Shown here one piece after another: positions 1 to 9,500 of a stretch of DNA of 64,000 nt. The stretch's first letter is position 1. Each line of letters begins with the position of its first letter. Under the pieces are notes generated by a model that saw only the letters and a list, made by a program, of their open reading frames with translations, ran no database searches and was not told the origin of the DNA. A program made the translations under genes and the position numbers. The DNA is from Lysobacter_K koreensis (GTDB lineage: Bacteria; Pseudomonadota; Gammaproteobacteria; Xanthomonadales; Xanthomonadaceae): assembly GCF_042677045.1 (NCBI RefSeq), contig NZ_JBHTIH010000003.1:620001-684000 (forward strand), given 5' to 3'.

Positions 1-1552
1 TCCGCGCCGCACCGTCGACGATGTCCAGCGGCGGGTGGAAGCGCTCCTCCAGGGTCTTGCGCGCGGCGATCTCGACCGGATCCTCATCGGTGACCCAGCC
101 CGTGTCGACGCTGTTCATGTGGATGCCGTCGCCGTGGTAATCGGCCGCGGCGGTGCGCGTCATCATGTTGAGCGCGGCCTTGGCCATGTTGGTGTGCGGG
201 TGCCGGGTGGTCTTGAAGTTGCGGTAGAACTGCCCCTCGACCGCCGACACGTTGACGATGTGCTTGTCGCGGTTGTCGGTGCGCAGCATCAGCGGCTTGA
301 GCCGCGCGTTGATGATGAACGGCGCGATCGCGTTGACCAGCTGCGTTTCCAGCAGCTCCACCGACGGCACCTCGGCCATCAGCAGGCGCCACGAGTTGCG
401 CCCACGCAGGTCGACCTGCTGCAGGTCCTGGTCGAGCCGGCCCTCGGGGAACAGGTGCTTCTGGCCCAGCAGCTCCTCGGCCAGCAGCGGGATCTGCGAC
501 AGCTGCGCCGGGCGGGTCAGGCCGGCGGCGTCGCTGCCGTCCGGGCCGAGCGAAAGCTGCATCGCCGACGCGGTCGCCTCGGGCAGCAGGTCGTAGCTGC
601 GCAGGCCCTCGTAGCTGCCGACCAGCTGGCGCACGGCTTCGGGGGTCTCGTGCAGCGCGGCGGTCTCGCCTTCCATCATGTGCGCGTAGAACTCCGGCGG
701 GCGGCGCACGGTCTGGCAGGCGTTGTTGATGATGAAGTCCAGGCGCGGCAGGCGCTGGTTGAGCTCGCGGCAGAACGCCTCGACGCTGGGGGTGTGGCGC
801 AGGTCCAGGCCGAACACCTCCAGCCGGTCGCCCCACGCAGCGAAGTCGGGTTCCTGCGCGTAGCGCGCGGCGGAGTCGCGCGGAAAACGGGTGGTGACGA
901 TCAGCCGCGCACCGGCGCGCAGCAGCTTGAGCCCGGCCTGGTAGCCGATCTTGACCCGGCCGCCGGTCAGCAGCGCGATGCGGCCGCTGAGATCCGCCGA
1001 TTCGGTGCGCTTGAAGTAGTTGAACTCCGCGCAGGCCGGGCACAGCTGGTCGTAGAAGTGGTGGACCAGCGTGTACTTCTGTTTGCAGACGTAGCAGTGC
1101 AGCAGTTCGGGCGATTCGCGGGACTCGGTCCCCGGCATAGCGACGTCGTCGCCGATCGCCTCGGGCTGGATGGCCTGGTGTTCGGTCGCACCATGCCCGA
1201 TGGTTGCGGGCGCGCTGGCGTCCGGCGCGAAACCCCGCGGCCCGAAGCCTTCGGGCACGAAGTAGTTCGGGGTGGTGAACACCGGCTTGCGGCGCAGGGC
1301 GCGGATCCCGGTCTGCTCGAGCAGCGCGTCGGCGCGGCGGATGTTCTGCGCATTGCGCTCGCGCTCCAGCGCCTTGAGCTTCTGCCGGCGCGCGCCCGGG
1401 TCGGGGTGGTAGACCCGGGCCACGGCCTGGTGCAGGCGCTTGCGGTCGTCGGCGGGCACGGCGTCGAGCAGCGTGCGGTCGGCCGCGATCGACTCGAGCA
1501 GTTCGAGGGCGGCGCGCAGGCGCTCGGGGAGCGTCGGGTCGGTGTCGGCCAT
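1..1552 (-). CDS. SDR-like oxidoreductase with N-terminal zinc ribbon (C-terminus beyond window)
   Basis: Probable NAD(P)-binding short-chain-dehydrogenase-like protein; substrate unknown. The frame is open from an ATG at 1552 to the left edge, giving at least 517 residues with the C-terminus missing. Residues 1-130 are mostly helical and not part of a plain SDR. C153-x2-C156 and C171-x2-C174 look like a zinc ribbon. The Rossmann fold starts near residue 190 with TGGRVKIGY in place of TGxxxGIG, followed later by NNAC for NNAG. Where classical SDRs have YxxxK this protein reads TNMAK, so the catalytic Tyr appears to be replaced. metK, read in the same direction, lies upstream behind its own terminator. 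Fold assignment is firm; the reaction is not inferred. Confidence 0.85.
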   Translation of the reverse strand, partial: MADTDPTLPERLRAALELLESIAADRTLLDAVPADDRKRLHQAVARVYHPDPGARRQKLKALERERNAQNIRRADALLEQTGIRALRRKPVFTTPNYFVPEGFGPRGFAPDASAPATIGHGATEHQAIQPEAIGDDVAMPGTESRESPELLHCYVCKQKYTLVHHFYDQLCPACAEFNYFKRTESADLSGRIALLTGGRVKIGYQAGLKLLRAGARLIVTTRFPRDSAARYAQEPDFAAWGDRLEVFGLDLRHTPSVEAFCRELNQRLPRLDFIINNACQTVRRPPEFYAHMMEGETAALHETPEAVRQLVGSYEGLRSYDLLPEATASAMQLSLGPDGSDAAGLTRPAQLSQIPLLAEELLGQKHLFPEGRLDQDLQQVDLRGRNSWRLLMAEVPSVELLETQLVNAIAPFIINARLKPLMLRTDNRDKHIVNVSAVEGQFYRNFKTTRHPHTNMAKAALNMMTRTAAADYHGDGIHMNSVDTGWVTDEDPVEIAARKTLEERFHPPLDIVDGAAR

Positions 1553-1609
1553 GGGCGGAATGGCGGCAGGCGTGGCGGTGGTCAAAGCAGCGTAATCCGT
1601 AACGAGTTT

Positions 1610-1685
1610 GTAGGAGCGGCTTCAGCCGCGATTCTGGAAATTGGCGGTCGACACGGTTTCCGATCGCGGCTGAAGCCGCTCCTAC
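1610..1685. repeat. REP-like inverted repeat (core GAGCGGCTTCAGCCGC)
   Basis: Two perfect 22-bp arms (1610-1631 and 1664-1685) face each other around a 32-bp spacer, and each arm is itself partly palindromic. A second copy with the same core lies at 41532-41609. Dispersed intergenic palindromes of this type are common in xanthomonads; no nearby transposase (RAYT) is seen here. Confidence 0.8.
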
Positions 1686-1713
1686 GAAAGCTGGAGCGGC
1701 CGATCGGAAAAGA

Positions 1714-1738
1714 AAACGGGCCGCGAGGCGGCCCGTTT
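1714..1738 (-). terminator. Rho-independent terminator of metK
   Basis: Perfect 11-bp stem (1714-1724 with 1728-1738) and a 3-nt loop. On the minus strand it is followed by TTTTCTTTT. It sits 39 bp beyond the metK stop codon. Confidence 0.85.
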
Positions 1739-1776
1739 CCGGTGTCGCTACGCCCCGCAGAGCGAGGCGGTGCGGC

Positions 1777-3009
1777 TTACTTCTTCAGGCCGGCGTCCTT
1801 GCGCAACTCGTCGGCCTTGTCGGTCTTTTCCCACGAGAATGCGGTCGCGGTGTTCTTCTTGCCGGCGCCGTCGACGTAGCTGACTTCCTTGGGCTTGCGG
1901 CCGAAGTGGCCGTACGCCGCGGTCGACTGGTACACCGGGTGGATCAGGTCGAGCATCTTGACGATGCCGTACGGGCGCAGGTCGAAATGCTTGCGGATCA
2001 GCTTCTCGATCTTCTCGTCGGAAATCTTGCCGGTGCCGAACGTGGTGACCGAGATCGAGGTCGGCTCGGCCACGCCGATCGCGTACGACACCTGCACCTC
2101 GCACTTGTCGGCCAAGCCGGCGGCGACGATGTTCTTGGCGACGTAACGCGCGGCGTAGGCGGCTGAACGGTCGACCTTGGACGGGTCCTTGCCCGAGAAC
2201 GCGCCGCCGCCGTGGCGGGCCATGCCGCCGTAGGTGTCAACGATGATCTTGCGGCCGGTCAGGCCGCAGTCGCCAACCGGGCCGCCGATCACGAAGATGC
2301 CGGTCGGGTTGATGTGGATCTTGTTCTTCGGCAGCTTCTCCAGCATCGCCTTGGGCAGCACCGGCTTGAGGATCTGCTCGTACACGCCCTCGACCAGGTC
2401 CTTGTGCTTGATGCCCGGGTCATGCTGGGTGGATAGCACCACCGCATCGAGGCCGACCACCTTGTGCGCGGCGTCGTAGCGCAGCGTGACCTGCGACTTG
2501 GCATCCGGGCGCAGCCACTTGAGCTTGCCGTTCTTGCGGACCTTGGCCTGCTGCTCGACCAGGCGGTGCGAGTAGTAGATCGGCGCCGGCATGAACTCGG
2601 GCGCCTCGTTGCAGGCGTAGCCGAACATCAGGCCCTGGTCGCCCGCGCCTTGTTCTTCCGGCTTCTTCTGCTTCTTGGCCGAGCCGTCGACGCCTGCGGC
2701 GATGTCGGGCGACTGCTTGCCGATCAGGTTCAGCACGCCGCAGGTGGCGCCGTCGAAACCGACGTCGGAGCTGTCGTAGCCGATGTCCAGGATCACCTTG
2801 CGGGTCAGCGCCTCCAGGTCGATCCACGCCGAGGTGGTGACCTCGCCGGCGACGATCGCCACGCCGGTCTTCACCATCGTCTCGCAGGCCACGCGCGCGC
2901 GCTTGTCCTGGGCGAGGATCGCGTCGAGCACGGCGTCGGAAATCTGGTCGGCGATCTTGTCCGGATGGCCTTCGGACACGGATTCGGAGGTGAAGAGGTA
3001 GCTGGACAT
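1777..3009 (-). CDS. metK: S-adenosylmethionine synthase
   Basis: Makes S-adenosylmethionine from methionine and ATP, the cytosolic methyl-donor synthesis step. The 410-residue product carries the N-terminal SEGHPDKIADQISD segment, the GAGDQGLMFGYA signature and the glycine-rich GGGAFSGKD phosphate-binding loop. It is slightly longer than E. coli MetK (384) because of a Lys-rich insertion just before GAGDQG (KKQKKPEEQ). The ATG at 3009 has an AAGGGATAT purine-rich stretch upstream. A TATCAT -10-like box lies at 3050-3055 without a clear -35. It is monocistronic: terminator downstream and a divergent lipoprotein gene upstream. No SAM-type riboswitch was recognised in the leader. Confidence 0.97.
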   Translation of the reverse strand: MSSYLFTSESVSEGHPDKIADQISDAVLDAILAQDKRARVACETMVKTGVAIVAGEVTTSAWIDLEALTRKVILDIGYDSSDVGFDGATCGVLNLIGKQSPDIAAGVDGSAKKQKKPEEQGAGDQGLMFGYACNEAPEFMPAPIYYSHRLVEQQAKVRKNGKLKWLRPDAKSQVTLRYDAAHKVVGLDAVVLSTQHDPGIKHKDLVEGVYEQILKPVLPKAMLEKLPKNKIHINPTGIFVIGGPVGDCGLTGRKIIVDTYGGMARHGGGAFSGKDPSKVDRSAAYAARYVAKNIVAAGLADKCEVQVSYAIGVAEPTSISVTTFGTGKISDEKIEKLIRKHFDLRPYGIVKMLDLIHPVYQSTAAYGHFGRKPKEVSYVDGAGKKNTATAFSWEKTDKADELRKDAGLKK

Positions 3010-3227
3010 CGGTCAATATCCCTTGATTCGGATGAAAGGATGGCCGCGCATGATACAGGCTCGCGCGCGTTGCCGCATTGTGCGCGTTTTCATTTGGCGG
3101 GGGCCGAAAAATTCTCTGTTCAGTTTCTTGCTTTCCGGTGCCGGGACGTGGCCTGATGCGCCGCGCGGCTGGGGAAGCCGCGTGCACAAGCACTGTTTCG
3201 CATCTAGTAACCAAGGGGAATCACCTG

Positions 3228-3716
3228 ATGAAGAAGTTTTTCCGCCCGCTCGCGCTGGCGATGATGCTCGCTGCCTTTTTCGTGGCCACCGGCTGCGCCA
3301 CCGTGACCCGCGGCACCACCCAGACGGTCGCGATCAACAGCGTGCCCGCGGGCGCCACCGTGTCGATGTCCAACGGCGAGCGTTGCGAGACGCCGTGCAT
3401 CTTCAAGCTCAAGCGCAAGTACCCGGTGGCGATGGAGGTCTGCAAGGCCGGTTACAGCCCGGTCAACAACCTGCTCGCGAGCGAGATGAGCGCCGGCGGC
3501 GGTTGGGCGATGGCCGGCAACGTCATCATCGGCGGACTGATCGGCCTGGCGATCGACGCGGGCACCGGTTCGTACCGTGACCTGACCCCGAGTCCGCTCA
3601 ACGTCACGTTGGCCGAACAGGCGCAGGGTTGCGCGGCCCCGACCTTCCCGGCCGTGCCGGGCGGTGGCCAGACGGTCGAGCAGTACCAGAAGTGGAAGTC
3701 CAAGCAGGCCAAGTAA
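3228..3716 (+). CDS. Small lipoprotein with PEGA-like beta domain
   Basis: A 162-residue lipoprotein of unknown function. The start chosen is the ATG at 3228, preceded by AAGGGGAA, which gives the signal peptide MKKFFRPLALAMMLAAFF and a lipobox ending at Cys23 (VATGC). An upstream in-frame start would bury the signal peptide. After the lipid Cys comes TVAINSVPAGATVSMSNG, resembling the PEGA/carbohydrate-binding-like beta fold of many proteobacterial lipoproteins, then a glycine-rich hydrophobic stretch near residues 90-110. Single gene with its own terminator. Function is not inferable beyond an envelope location. Confidence 0.85.
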   Translation: MKKFFRPLALAMMLAAFFVATGCATVTRGTTQTVAINSVPAGATVSMSNGERCETPCIFKLKRKYPVAMEVCKAGYSPVNNLLASEMSAGGGWAMAGNVIIGGLIGLAIDAGTGSYRDLTPSPLNVTLAEQAQGCAAPTFPAVPGGGQTVEQYQKWKSKQAK

Positions 3717-3732
3717 GCCTGCTCATGTAGCT

Positions 3733-3771
3733 AACGCCCCGGGATGCTTGGCGCCCCGGGGCGTTTTTTTT
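3733..3771 (+). terminator. Rho-independent terminator of the lipoprotein gene
   Basis: Perfect 11-bp GC-rich stem (3733-3743 with 3755-3765), 11-nt loop, followed by a run of eight T. Confidence 0.9.
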
Positions 3772-3891
3772 GTCGCGCCGCCGATGGCGATGCGGCTGCG
3801 TCGCCTGTCTTGCCGCGGTCGCCAATCTGCCATCGGGCTGTCGCATGGCCTGGCCACGCTACGCGGCAGTCGCCTGAACCCGGCGTTGCCC

Positions 3892-5676
3892 ATGCTCCAG
3901 CTCGAACGCCGCCTGCAGGAACGCTTCCCGTACTGGTTCCGCGGCCGTCGCGCACGGCTGGCGCAACCGCTGTTGCGCACGATCGGGCGCTGGTCGAAGT
4001 TCGACGCGCTCGACGCGTTCATCGCCGCCAGTGCGCATCTGCGCGGGTTCGCGTTCGTCGAGGCGGCGCTGGAATTCCTGCAGGCGCGTTATACCGCCGA
4101 GCCGGCGCAGATCGCGCGCATCCCCGCCAGCGGGCGCTTGCTAATCGTCGCCAACCACCCGTCCGGCGCGCTCGACGCGCTGGCCTTGCTCGACCTGGTC
4201 GGGCGCGTGCGCCGGGATGTCCGGATCGTTGCCAACGACCTGCTGTGCGCGCTCGACGGCCTCGATGGGCTGCTGCTGCCGGTGCGGATCCTCGGCGGCC
4301 GGCCGGGCGCGGACAGCCTGCGCGCGATCGAGGCGGCGCTGAACGCGGAGCAGTGCGTGATCGTGTTCCCGGCCGGCGAGGTCGCGCGGCTGGGACTGCG
4401 CGGCGTCACCGACGGCCGCTGGCGCCGCGGCTTCCTGCGTTTCGCGCGCGCCACCGGCGCGCCGGTGCTGCCGATCCGGATCGAGGCGCGCAACTCGGCG
4501 CTGTTCTACAGCGCCTCGGCATTGTTCAAGCCGGTTGGCACCGCGCTGCTGGCGCGCGAGATGTTCGCGCGGCGCGCGCGCCGGATCGCGCTGCGGATCG
4601 GCCGGCCGCTGCAGCTGCCGCGCGACGGCGATCCGGCGCGGCTGCTGCGCGAGGTGCGCCGCGAGCTGCACGCGATCGGCACGCCGCGCGAACGCCGGGC
4701 GGCACGCGCCTATCCCTCCCGCGACACCGCGGTCGAGATGCCGCAGCCGCTGGTCGCGGCGGTCGATCCGCACGCGGTGCGTGCCGGGATCGAGGCGATG
4801 GCGTCGCTGGGTCAGACCGCGGACGGCAAGCAGATCCGCGTCGGCCGGCTCGCGGTCGGCGCGCCGCTGCTGCGCGAGATCGGTCGGCTGCGCGAACTGA
4901 CGTTCCGCGAGGTCGGCGAGGGCACCGGCCAGGCGCTGGACGTCGACCTGTTCGACAGCTGGTACGAGCACATCGTGCTGTGGGACGACGCCGCGTCCAA
5001 GGTCGCCGGCGCTTACCGGGTCGCGCGTGGCGCGCCGGTGCTGGGCGAGCGCGGCCTGGCCGGGCTCTACACCGCGTCGCTGTTCCGCTACGCCGACGAC
5101 GCGATCCCGCGCCTGGCCGCGGGCATGGAGCTGGGGCGCAGCTTCGTCGTACCCGAGTACTGGGGCGGACGCAGCATCGACTACCTGTGGCAGGGCATCG
5201 GCGCCTACCTCGCGCGCCACCCGAACGTGCGCTACCTGTACGGGCCGGTGTCGATCAGCGCGGCGCTGCCGCTGCCCGCGCGCGAACAGATCGTCGCCTA
5301 CTACGCGCACTTCTACGGCGGGCGATATCACGGCAGCGACGAAGCCTGCGCGCAGTCGCGCCAGCCGTTCGCCTACCAGGCCGCGCCGCCGCAGTTCGAC
5401 ACGCTCGATGCTGCCACCGCCTTCAAGGTGCTGAAGCACAACCTCGACGCGCTCGGTGCGACCCTGCCGATGCTCTACAAGCAGTACACCGAGCTGTGCG
5501 AACCCGGCGGCGCGCGCTTCCTCGCGTTCGGGGTCGATCCGGCGTTCAGCGATGCGGTCGATGGGCTGATCGAACTCGACCTGCAGCAGCTGCGACCGCG
5601 TAAGCGCGAGCGCTACCTGACGCCTGCGAGCACGGCGCCCGTCGCGGACATCGCGCTCGGCGAGGGCGCGGCGTGA
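3892..5676 (+). CDS. Fused PlsC-like / GNAT-hemolysin-like acyltransferase (OlsF-like)
   Basis: Two-domain protein of 594 residues. The N-terminal half is a lysophospholipid-acyltransferase domain with the NHPSGALD motif (H89...D95) and VFPAGE near residue 165. The C-terminal half (about 320-590) matches the hemolysin-type N-acyltransferase (GNAT-like) fold. The same order is known in OlsF, which makes ornithine lipids by N-acylation (C-terminal domain) and O-acylation (N-terminal domain); that activity is inferred here. The start at 3892 is preferred because the protein begins MLQLERRLQERFPYWF; an ATG at 3784 is an alternative that would add a basic extension. It overlaps the next gene by 4 bp, indicating coupled translation with a lipid-phosphate hydrolase. 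Confidence 0.8.
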   Translation: MLQLERRLQERFPYWFRGRRARLAQPLLRTIGRWSKFDALDAFIAASAHLRGFAFVEAALEFLQARYTAEPAQIARIPASGRLLIVANHPSGALDALALLDLVGRVRRDVRIVANDLLCALDGLDGLLLPVRILGGRPGADSLRAIEAALNAEQCVIVFPAGEVARLGLRGVTDGRWRRGFLRFARATGAPVLPIRIEARNSALFYSASALFKPVGTALLAREMFARRARRIALRIGRPLQLPRDGDPARLLREVRRELHAIGTPRERRAARAYPSRDTAVEMPQPLVAAVDPHAVRAGIEAMASLGQTADGKQIRVGRLAVGAPLLREIGRLRELTFREVGEGTGQALDVDLFDSWYEHIVLWDDAASKVAGAYRVARGAPVLGERGLAGLYTASLFRYADDAIPRLAAGMELGRSFVVPEYWGGRSIDYLWQGIGAYLARHPNVRYLYGPVSISAALPLPAREQIVAYYAHFYGGRYHGSDEACAQSRQPFAYQAAPPQFDTLDAATAFKVLKHNLDALGATLPMLYKQYTELCEPGGARFLAFGVDPAFSDAVDGLIELDLQQLRPRKRERYLTPASTAPVADIALGEGAA

Positions 5677-6491
5677 CGCCGCAACTGGTGCAGCTGCCGC
5701 CGCGCCAGCGCGCGGTGTTCATTTCGGACGTGCACCTGGGCTCGAAGCACTGCCACGCCGCGGAACTCGCCGAATTTCTCGGGAGTCTGCGTTGTGATCG
5801 CCTGTACCTCGTCGGCGACATCGTCGACCTGTGGTGGATGGCGCAGCGTCGCGCAACGTGGGGCGCGGCGCAGGTGCGCGTGGTCGAGGCGCTGCACGCG
5901 CTGCGTCGCGCCGGCACCGAGCTGGTCTACGTGCCCGGCAACCACGACCGCCCGATCCGGCGCCTGTGCGGGATGCTGCTGCCGCGCATGTCGATCCGCC
6001 GCCGCGCGATCCACGTCACTGCCGACGGCCGCCGGTTGCTGGTCACCCACGGCGACGACTACGACTGCGTCACCCAGTTCGGCGGCCTGCAGGAGAGGTT
6101 CGGCGACTGGCTGTACTACCGGATCCTGACCGGCAACCACTGGCTCAACCTCGTGCGCCGGCGGCGGGGCTGGCGCTACTGGTCGCTGTCGGAATTCCTC
6201 AAGTGCCGCAGCGGCGCGGCCGAGCGCTACATCGGCCGCTTCGTGCAGGCCGGCTGCGACGATGCACGCAAGCGTGGACTCGACGGCGTGGTCTGCGGCC
6301 ACATCCACCGTGCCGGATTGTTCGAGCGCGACGGCTGCGTCTACGCCAACGACGGCGACTGGGTCGAGAGCCTGACCGCGCTGGCCGAGGATCCCGACGG
6401 CACGCTGCGGCTGCTGTCGCACCGCGGCGAGACGCTGGCGTCGTTGCCACCGCGCGCGGCGCTGCCGGCGCGGTGGTCGCAGGCGGCCTGA
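5673..6491 (+). CDS. LpxH-like metallophosphoesterase (UDP-2,3-diacylglucosamine diphosphatase family)
   Basis: Calcineurin-like phosphoesterase of 272 residues starting at a GTG that overlaps the preceding stop. Dimetal ligand motifs are all present: SDVHLG (D19, H21), GDIVD, GNHD, THGDDYD and GHIH. The set and spacing match the LpxH/LpxH2-like branch, which hydrolyses UDP-2,3-diacylglucosamine or related lipid pyrophosphates at the inner membrane face. Coupling to a lipid acyltransferase supports a role in membrane lipid metabolism. Whether it is the main lipid A enzyme cannot be told, since a separate lpxH may exist elsewhere. Confidence 0.85.
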   Translation: MTPQLVQLPPRQRAVFISDVHLGSKHCHAAELAEFLGSLRCDRLYLVGDIVDLWWMAQRRATWGAAQVRVVEALHALRRAGTELVYVPGNHDRPIRRLCGMLLPRMSIRRRAIHVTADGRRLLVTHGDDYDCVTQFGGLQERFGDWLYYRILTGNHWLNLVRRRRGWRYWSLSEFLKCRSGAAERYIGRFVQAGCDDARKRGLDGVVCGHIHRAGLFERDGCVYANDGDWVESLTALAEDPDGTLRLLSHRGETLASLPPRAALPARWSQAA

Positions 6492-6523
6492 TTGCCGGCG
6501 TGCGCAGCGGATTTGGTAACCGG

Positions 6524-9500
6524 TTACTCCAGGGTCAGCGCCACGACCACCAAGGTCCCGTCTATCTCCAGCGGCAACGTGCGCCGAATCTCCAAAGCCA
6601 CCAGCTCGCGGTCCGGATGCGGGTTGTCGATCCGCGTCGCGTAGAGCATGGCGACCGCGAACGGGGTGATCTCGTGCTCGGGCACCGAGCCCAACCAGGC
6701 CAACGAGACGTCCGGCCAGTCGCGCCACGGCCCGCCGTCCTGGCCGGAGACCGAGGTGCGCAGGCCCTTCGCCGCGCGGCTGCCGTCGCGGTAGTGGAAC
6801 ACCACCTGCGCGACCGGCGCGGCGTCCTTCGCGTCGCCGACCGGGGCGGCGTTGAGCGCGCCAAGCACGTGCAGGCGCCGGTAGCGGCCGGGCGCGACCG
6901 CTATCGGCGTCGGTGCGGGCGACGGCGCCGCGCCGCCGCGGTCGGCGGGATCGCCTGGCCCCGGCACCTGCATCAGCCCACGCAGGTCGTAGTCGATGCC
7001 CTGCAGGGTCTGCCTGCCGACCGGCAGCGCGCACAGGTTGCCCAGCCGCGCAGGGCGCGCGGCCTGGTAGCTCGGCATGGCGTCGTCGGCGAGCGGGGCT
7101 GTGTAGTGCCGGCTCAGGTCGACCAGGCGCGACGGCGTGCCGGCCTGGCGCGACGGGATCCGCGCCGACAGGCAGGACCACGGGGACGGGCGGGGCAGCG
7201 GCGCGGCGACGATGCCGGGGTCGTCGCCGCGCAGCGCCGCGCGCAACGCCGGCGAGGGCGGCTGGAAGCGGCTGCTCGCCAGCGGTGACAGCAGTTGCGC
7301 TTCGTCGGCGATGCGCCGCAGCGGGCGCGGGTCGGGCTCGATTCGCCACAGCAACCAGCGCCCCAGGAACGTGCGCGCCACCAGCCGGCGCCCGTCCGGA
7401 CTGAAGGCGAGCTGGGCGACCACGTCCGGAGCGCGCAGCGGCACGCGCAGCGGCGGCCCGAGCGGGCGGCCATCGACGGGATCGATCAGGATCACGCCAC
7501 TGAACAGCGCCTGCGCGAGCATCCGGCCATCGCTGGAGAGCGCCTGCGCGCGCGCCAACCCGTCCTGGCGGGTGTTCGCGATCGGCGTGCGCCGGCCCTG
7601 GCGATCCAGCAGCACGCCGCGGTCGCTGATCGCCGAGCCGCCCGGGTTGCCGCTGATCGCGATGCGGCCGCTGCCCGGGTCGACCCGCAGGTCTTCGGCG
7701 CGCGCATTGAGCGCCAGGGTCTGCTGCAGCCGGCCATCGCGCAGCGACCAGCGTTGCAGGCGGTTGCGAACGCCGCCGTTGAGCGTTTCCAGCGCTTGCA
7801 CGACCTCGCCGCGCGCGGGGTCGAATGCCGCCAGCGTCGCCACCGTGTCCGCCGGCGCGGGAAACTCGCGCAGCGGGCGGCGCAGGTCGTCCAGTGCGTG
7901 CAGGCGGCTGCCCAGTTCCTCGGTCACCAGCAACTGCTGGCCGTCGGGCGAGAAGCGCCCGTGCGCGTACCAGGTGTCGACCGGCGCCCCCAGCGGCCGG
8001 CCGCTGGCCAGTTCGTGCACCTGCAGCCGCGCGCGGTTCGCGGGCCGGCGTTGCGGGCTCATGGTGCGGGTCAGCACGCGGCGGCCGTCGGGGCTGATCG
8101 CCAGCTCCACCGGCGTGCCCGCCAGCACGATCGGCGGAAGCAGCAGGCGCCCGCGGCGCCAGTCGAACACGTGCAACGCGCGCCCGGCGCTGGCCACCAG
8201 CACGCGCGAGTCGGGACTCAAGGCGGCGAAACCCACCGGCTGCGGCAGGTGCAGGGCCGGCGAGCGCGGCGCGCCGGTGTCGGCGTCGAACACCCAGGCG
8301 GTGTGGCCGTCGATGCCGACCAGGTGGCGGCCGTCGAAATGCAGGTCGCTCTCGCGCTGCGTTGGTGCCAGCGCGCCGAGCACCGGCGAACGCGGCAACC
8401 GCCACAGCCGCAGGTTGCCTTCCTGGCCGCCGGTCGCCAGCACCCCGTGGCGCAGGTCGAACGCGCTGGCGAAGCGCGGAATGTAGGCGTGGTGGCTGAT
8501 TTCCGGCGCCACCGGCACCGGCCGGCGACTCGCGTGCGGTCCGCTCCCGGCCTGCGCCCACATCGACACGCGGTCGTACTGCATCGCCAGCACGGTGCAG
8601 GTGTCGGCGCGCGGGTCGCACGCCAGCTGGTGGCCCCACAGCTCGTCCGGGCCGTGCAGGGCCACCCCGAAGCGCGCGCCGTCGGGCACGCTCCAGACGT
8701 GCAGGTCGCCCGAGCTCATGCTCGCCGCCAGACGCCGGCCGTCGGCGCTGAAGCTCAGCCAGTCGGCCTCGCTGCCGGTGGCCGCCTGCAACTGGCGCTG
8801 GCGGCCATCGCGGGCATCGACCAGCACCACTTCGCCATCGGCGCGCCCGAGTGCGAGCCAGCGTCCGTCCGGCGCGGCCGCCCACGCCACGAACCGCGAC
8901 TCCAGCCCGGCGGCGGCAATCCGATGGCGTGCCTGCAGCGTGCGCGGGTCGAGCAGTTCGATCCCGCGCGTCGGGGTGTTCATCGCGATGAACGCCAGCT
9001 TCGGCGGCAACAACCAGCCAGGGCGGAACTGGGCATCCGCGCGTTCGACCCGCGGCCCCAGTGGCCGCCATTCGTCGCCTGCGCGCGGGGCGCGGTACAG
9101 CCGGTAGCCCGCGGCCTGGTCGAGCAGCACCACGTGGCGGCCGTCGTCGCTCCAGGTCTCGCTGACGACCTGCGCGGCATTGGGCACGGCGGTCTGCCGG
9201 CCATCGGCGATGGCCACCCGGTACTGCTGGTAGCCGGCCGGATGGATCTGCAGCAGGTACCAGTGTTCGTCGACGAGCAGGTATTTGCCATCGGGCGTGA
9301 AGCGCAGCCGGCGCAGCTGGCCGTCGAGCACCGGCGAGTGCATCGCCAGCGCCACCCGCCAGCGTTGGCGCCCGCTGGCGACCTCGTACAGGGCCACCTG
9401 GAACGGATCGAGTCCGAGCGCGACGTAACGCCCATCCGGACTCAGCGCCAGCACGTGGATGCGCGCGCCGACATCGATCGCATCGAACAGCTGCGGCATC

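Noticed and set aside
84..1043. 319-codon minus-strand frame in the first kilobase
   Set aside because: Out of frame with the SDR-like protein, which is open over the whole 1552 bp and contains recognisable motifs.
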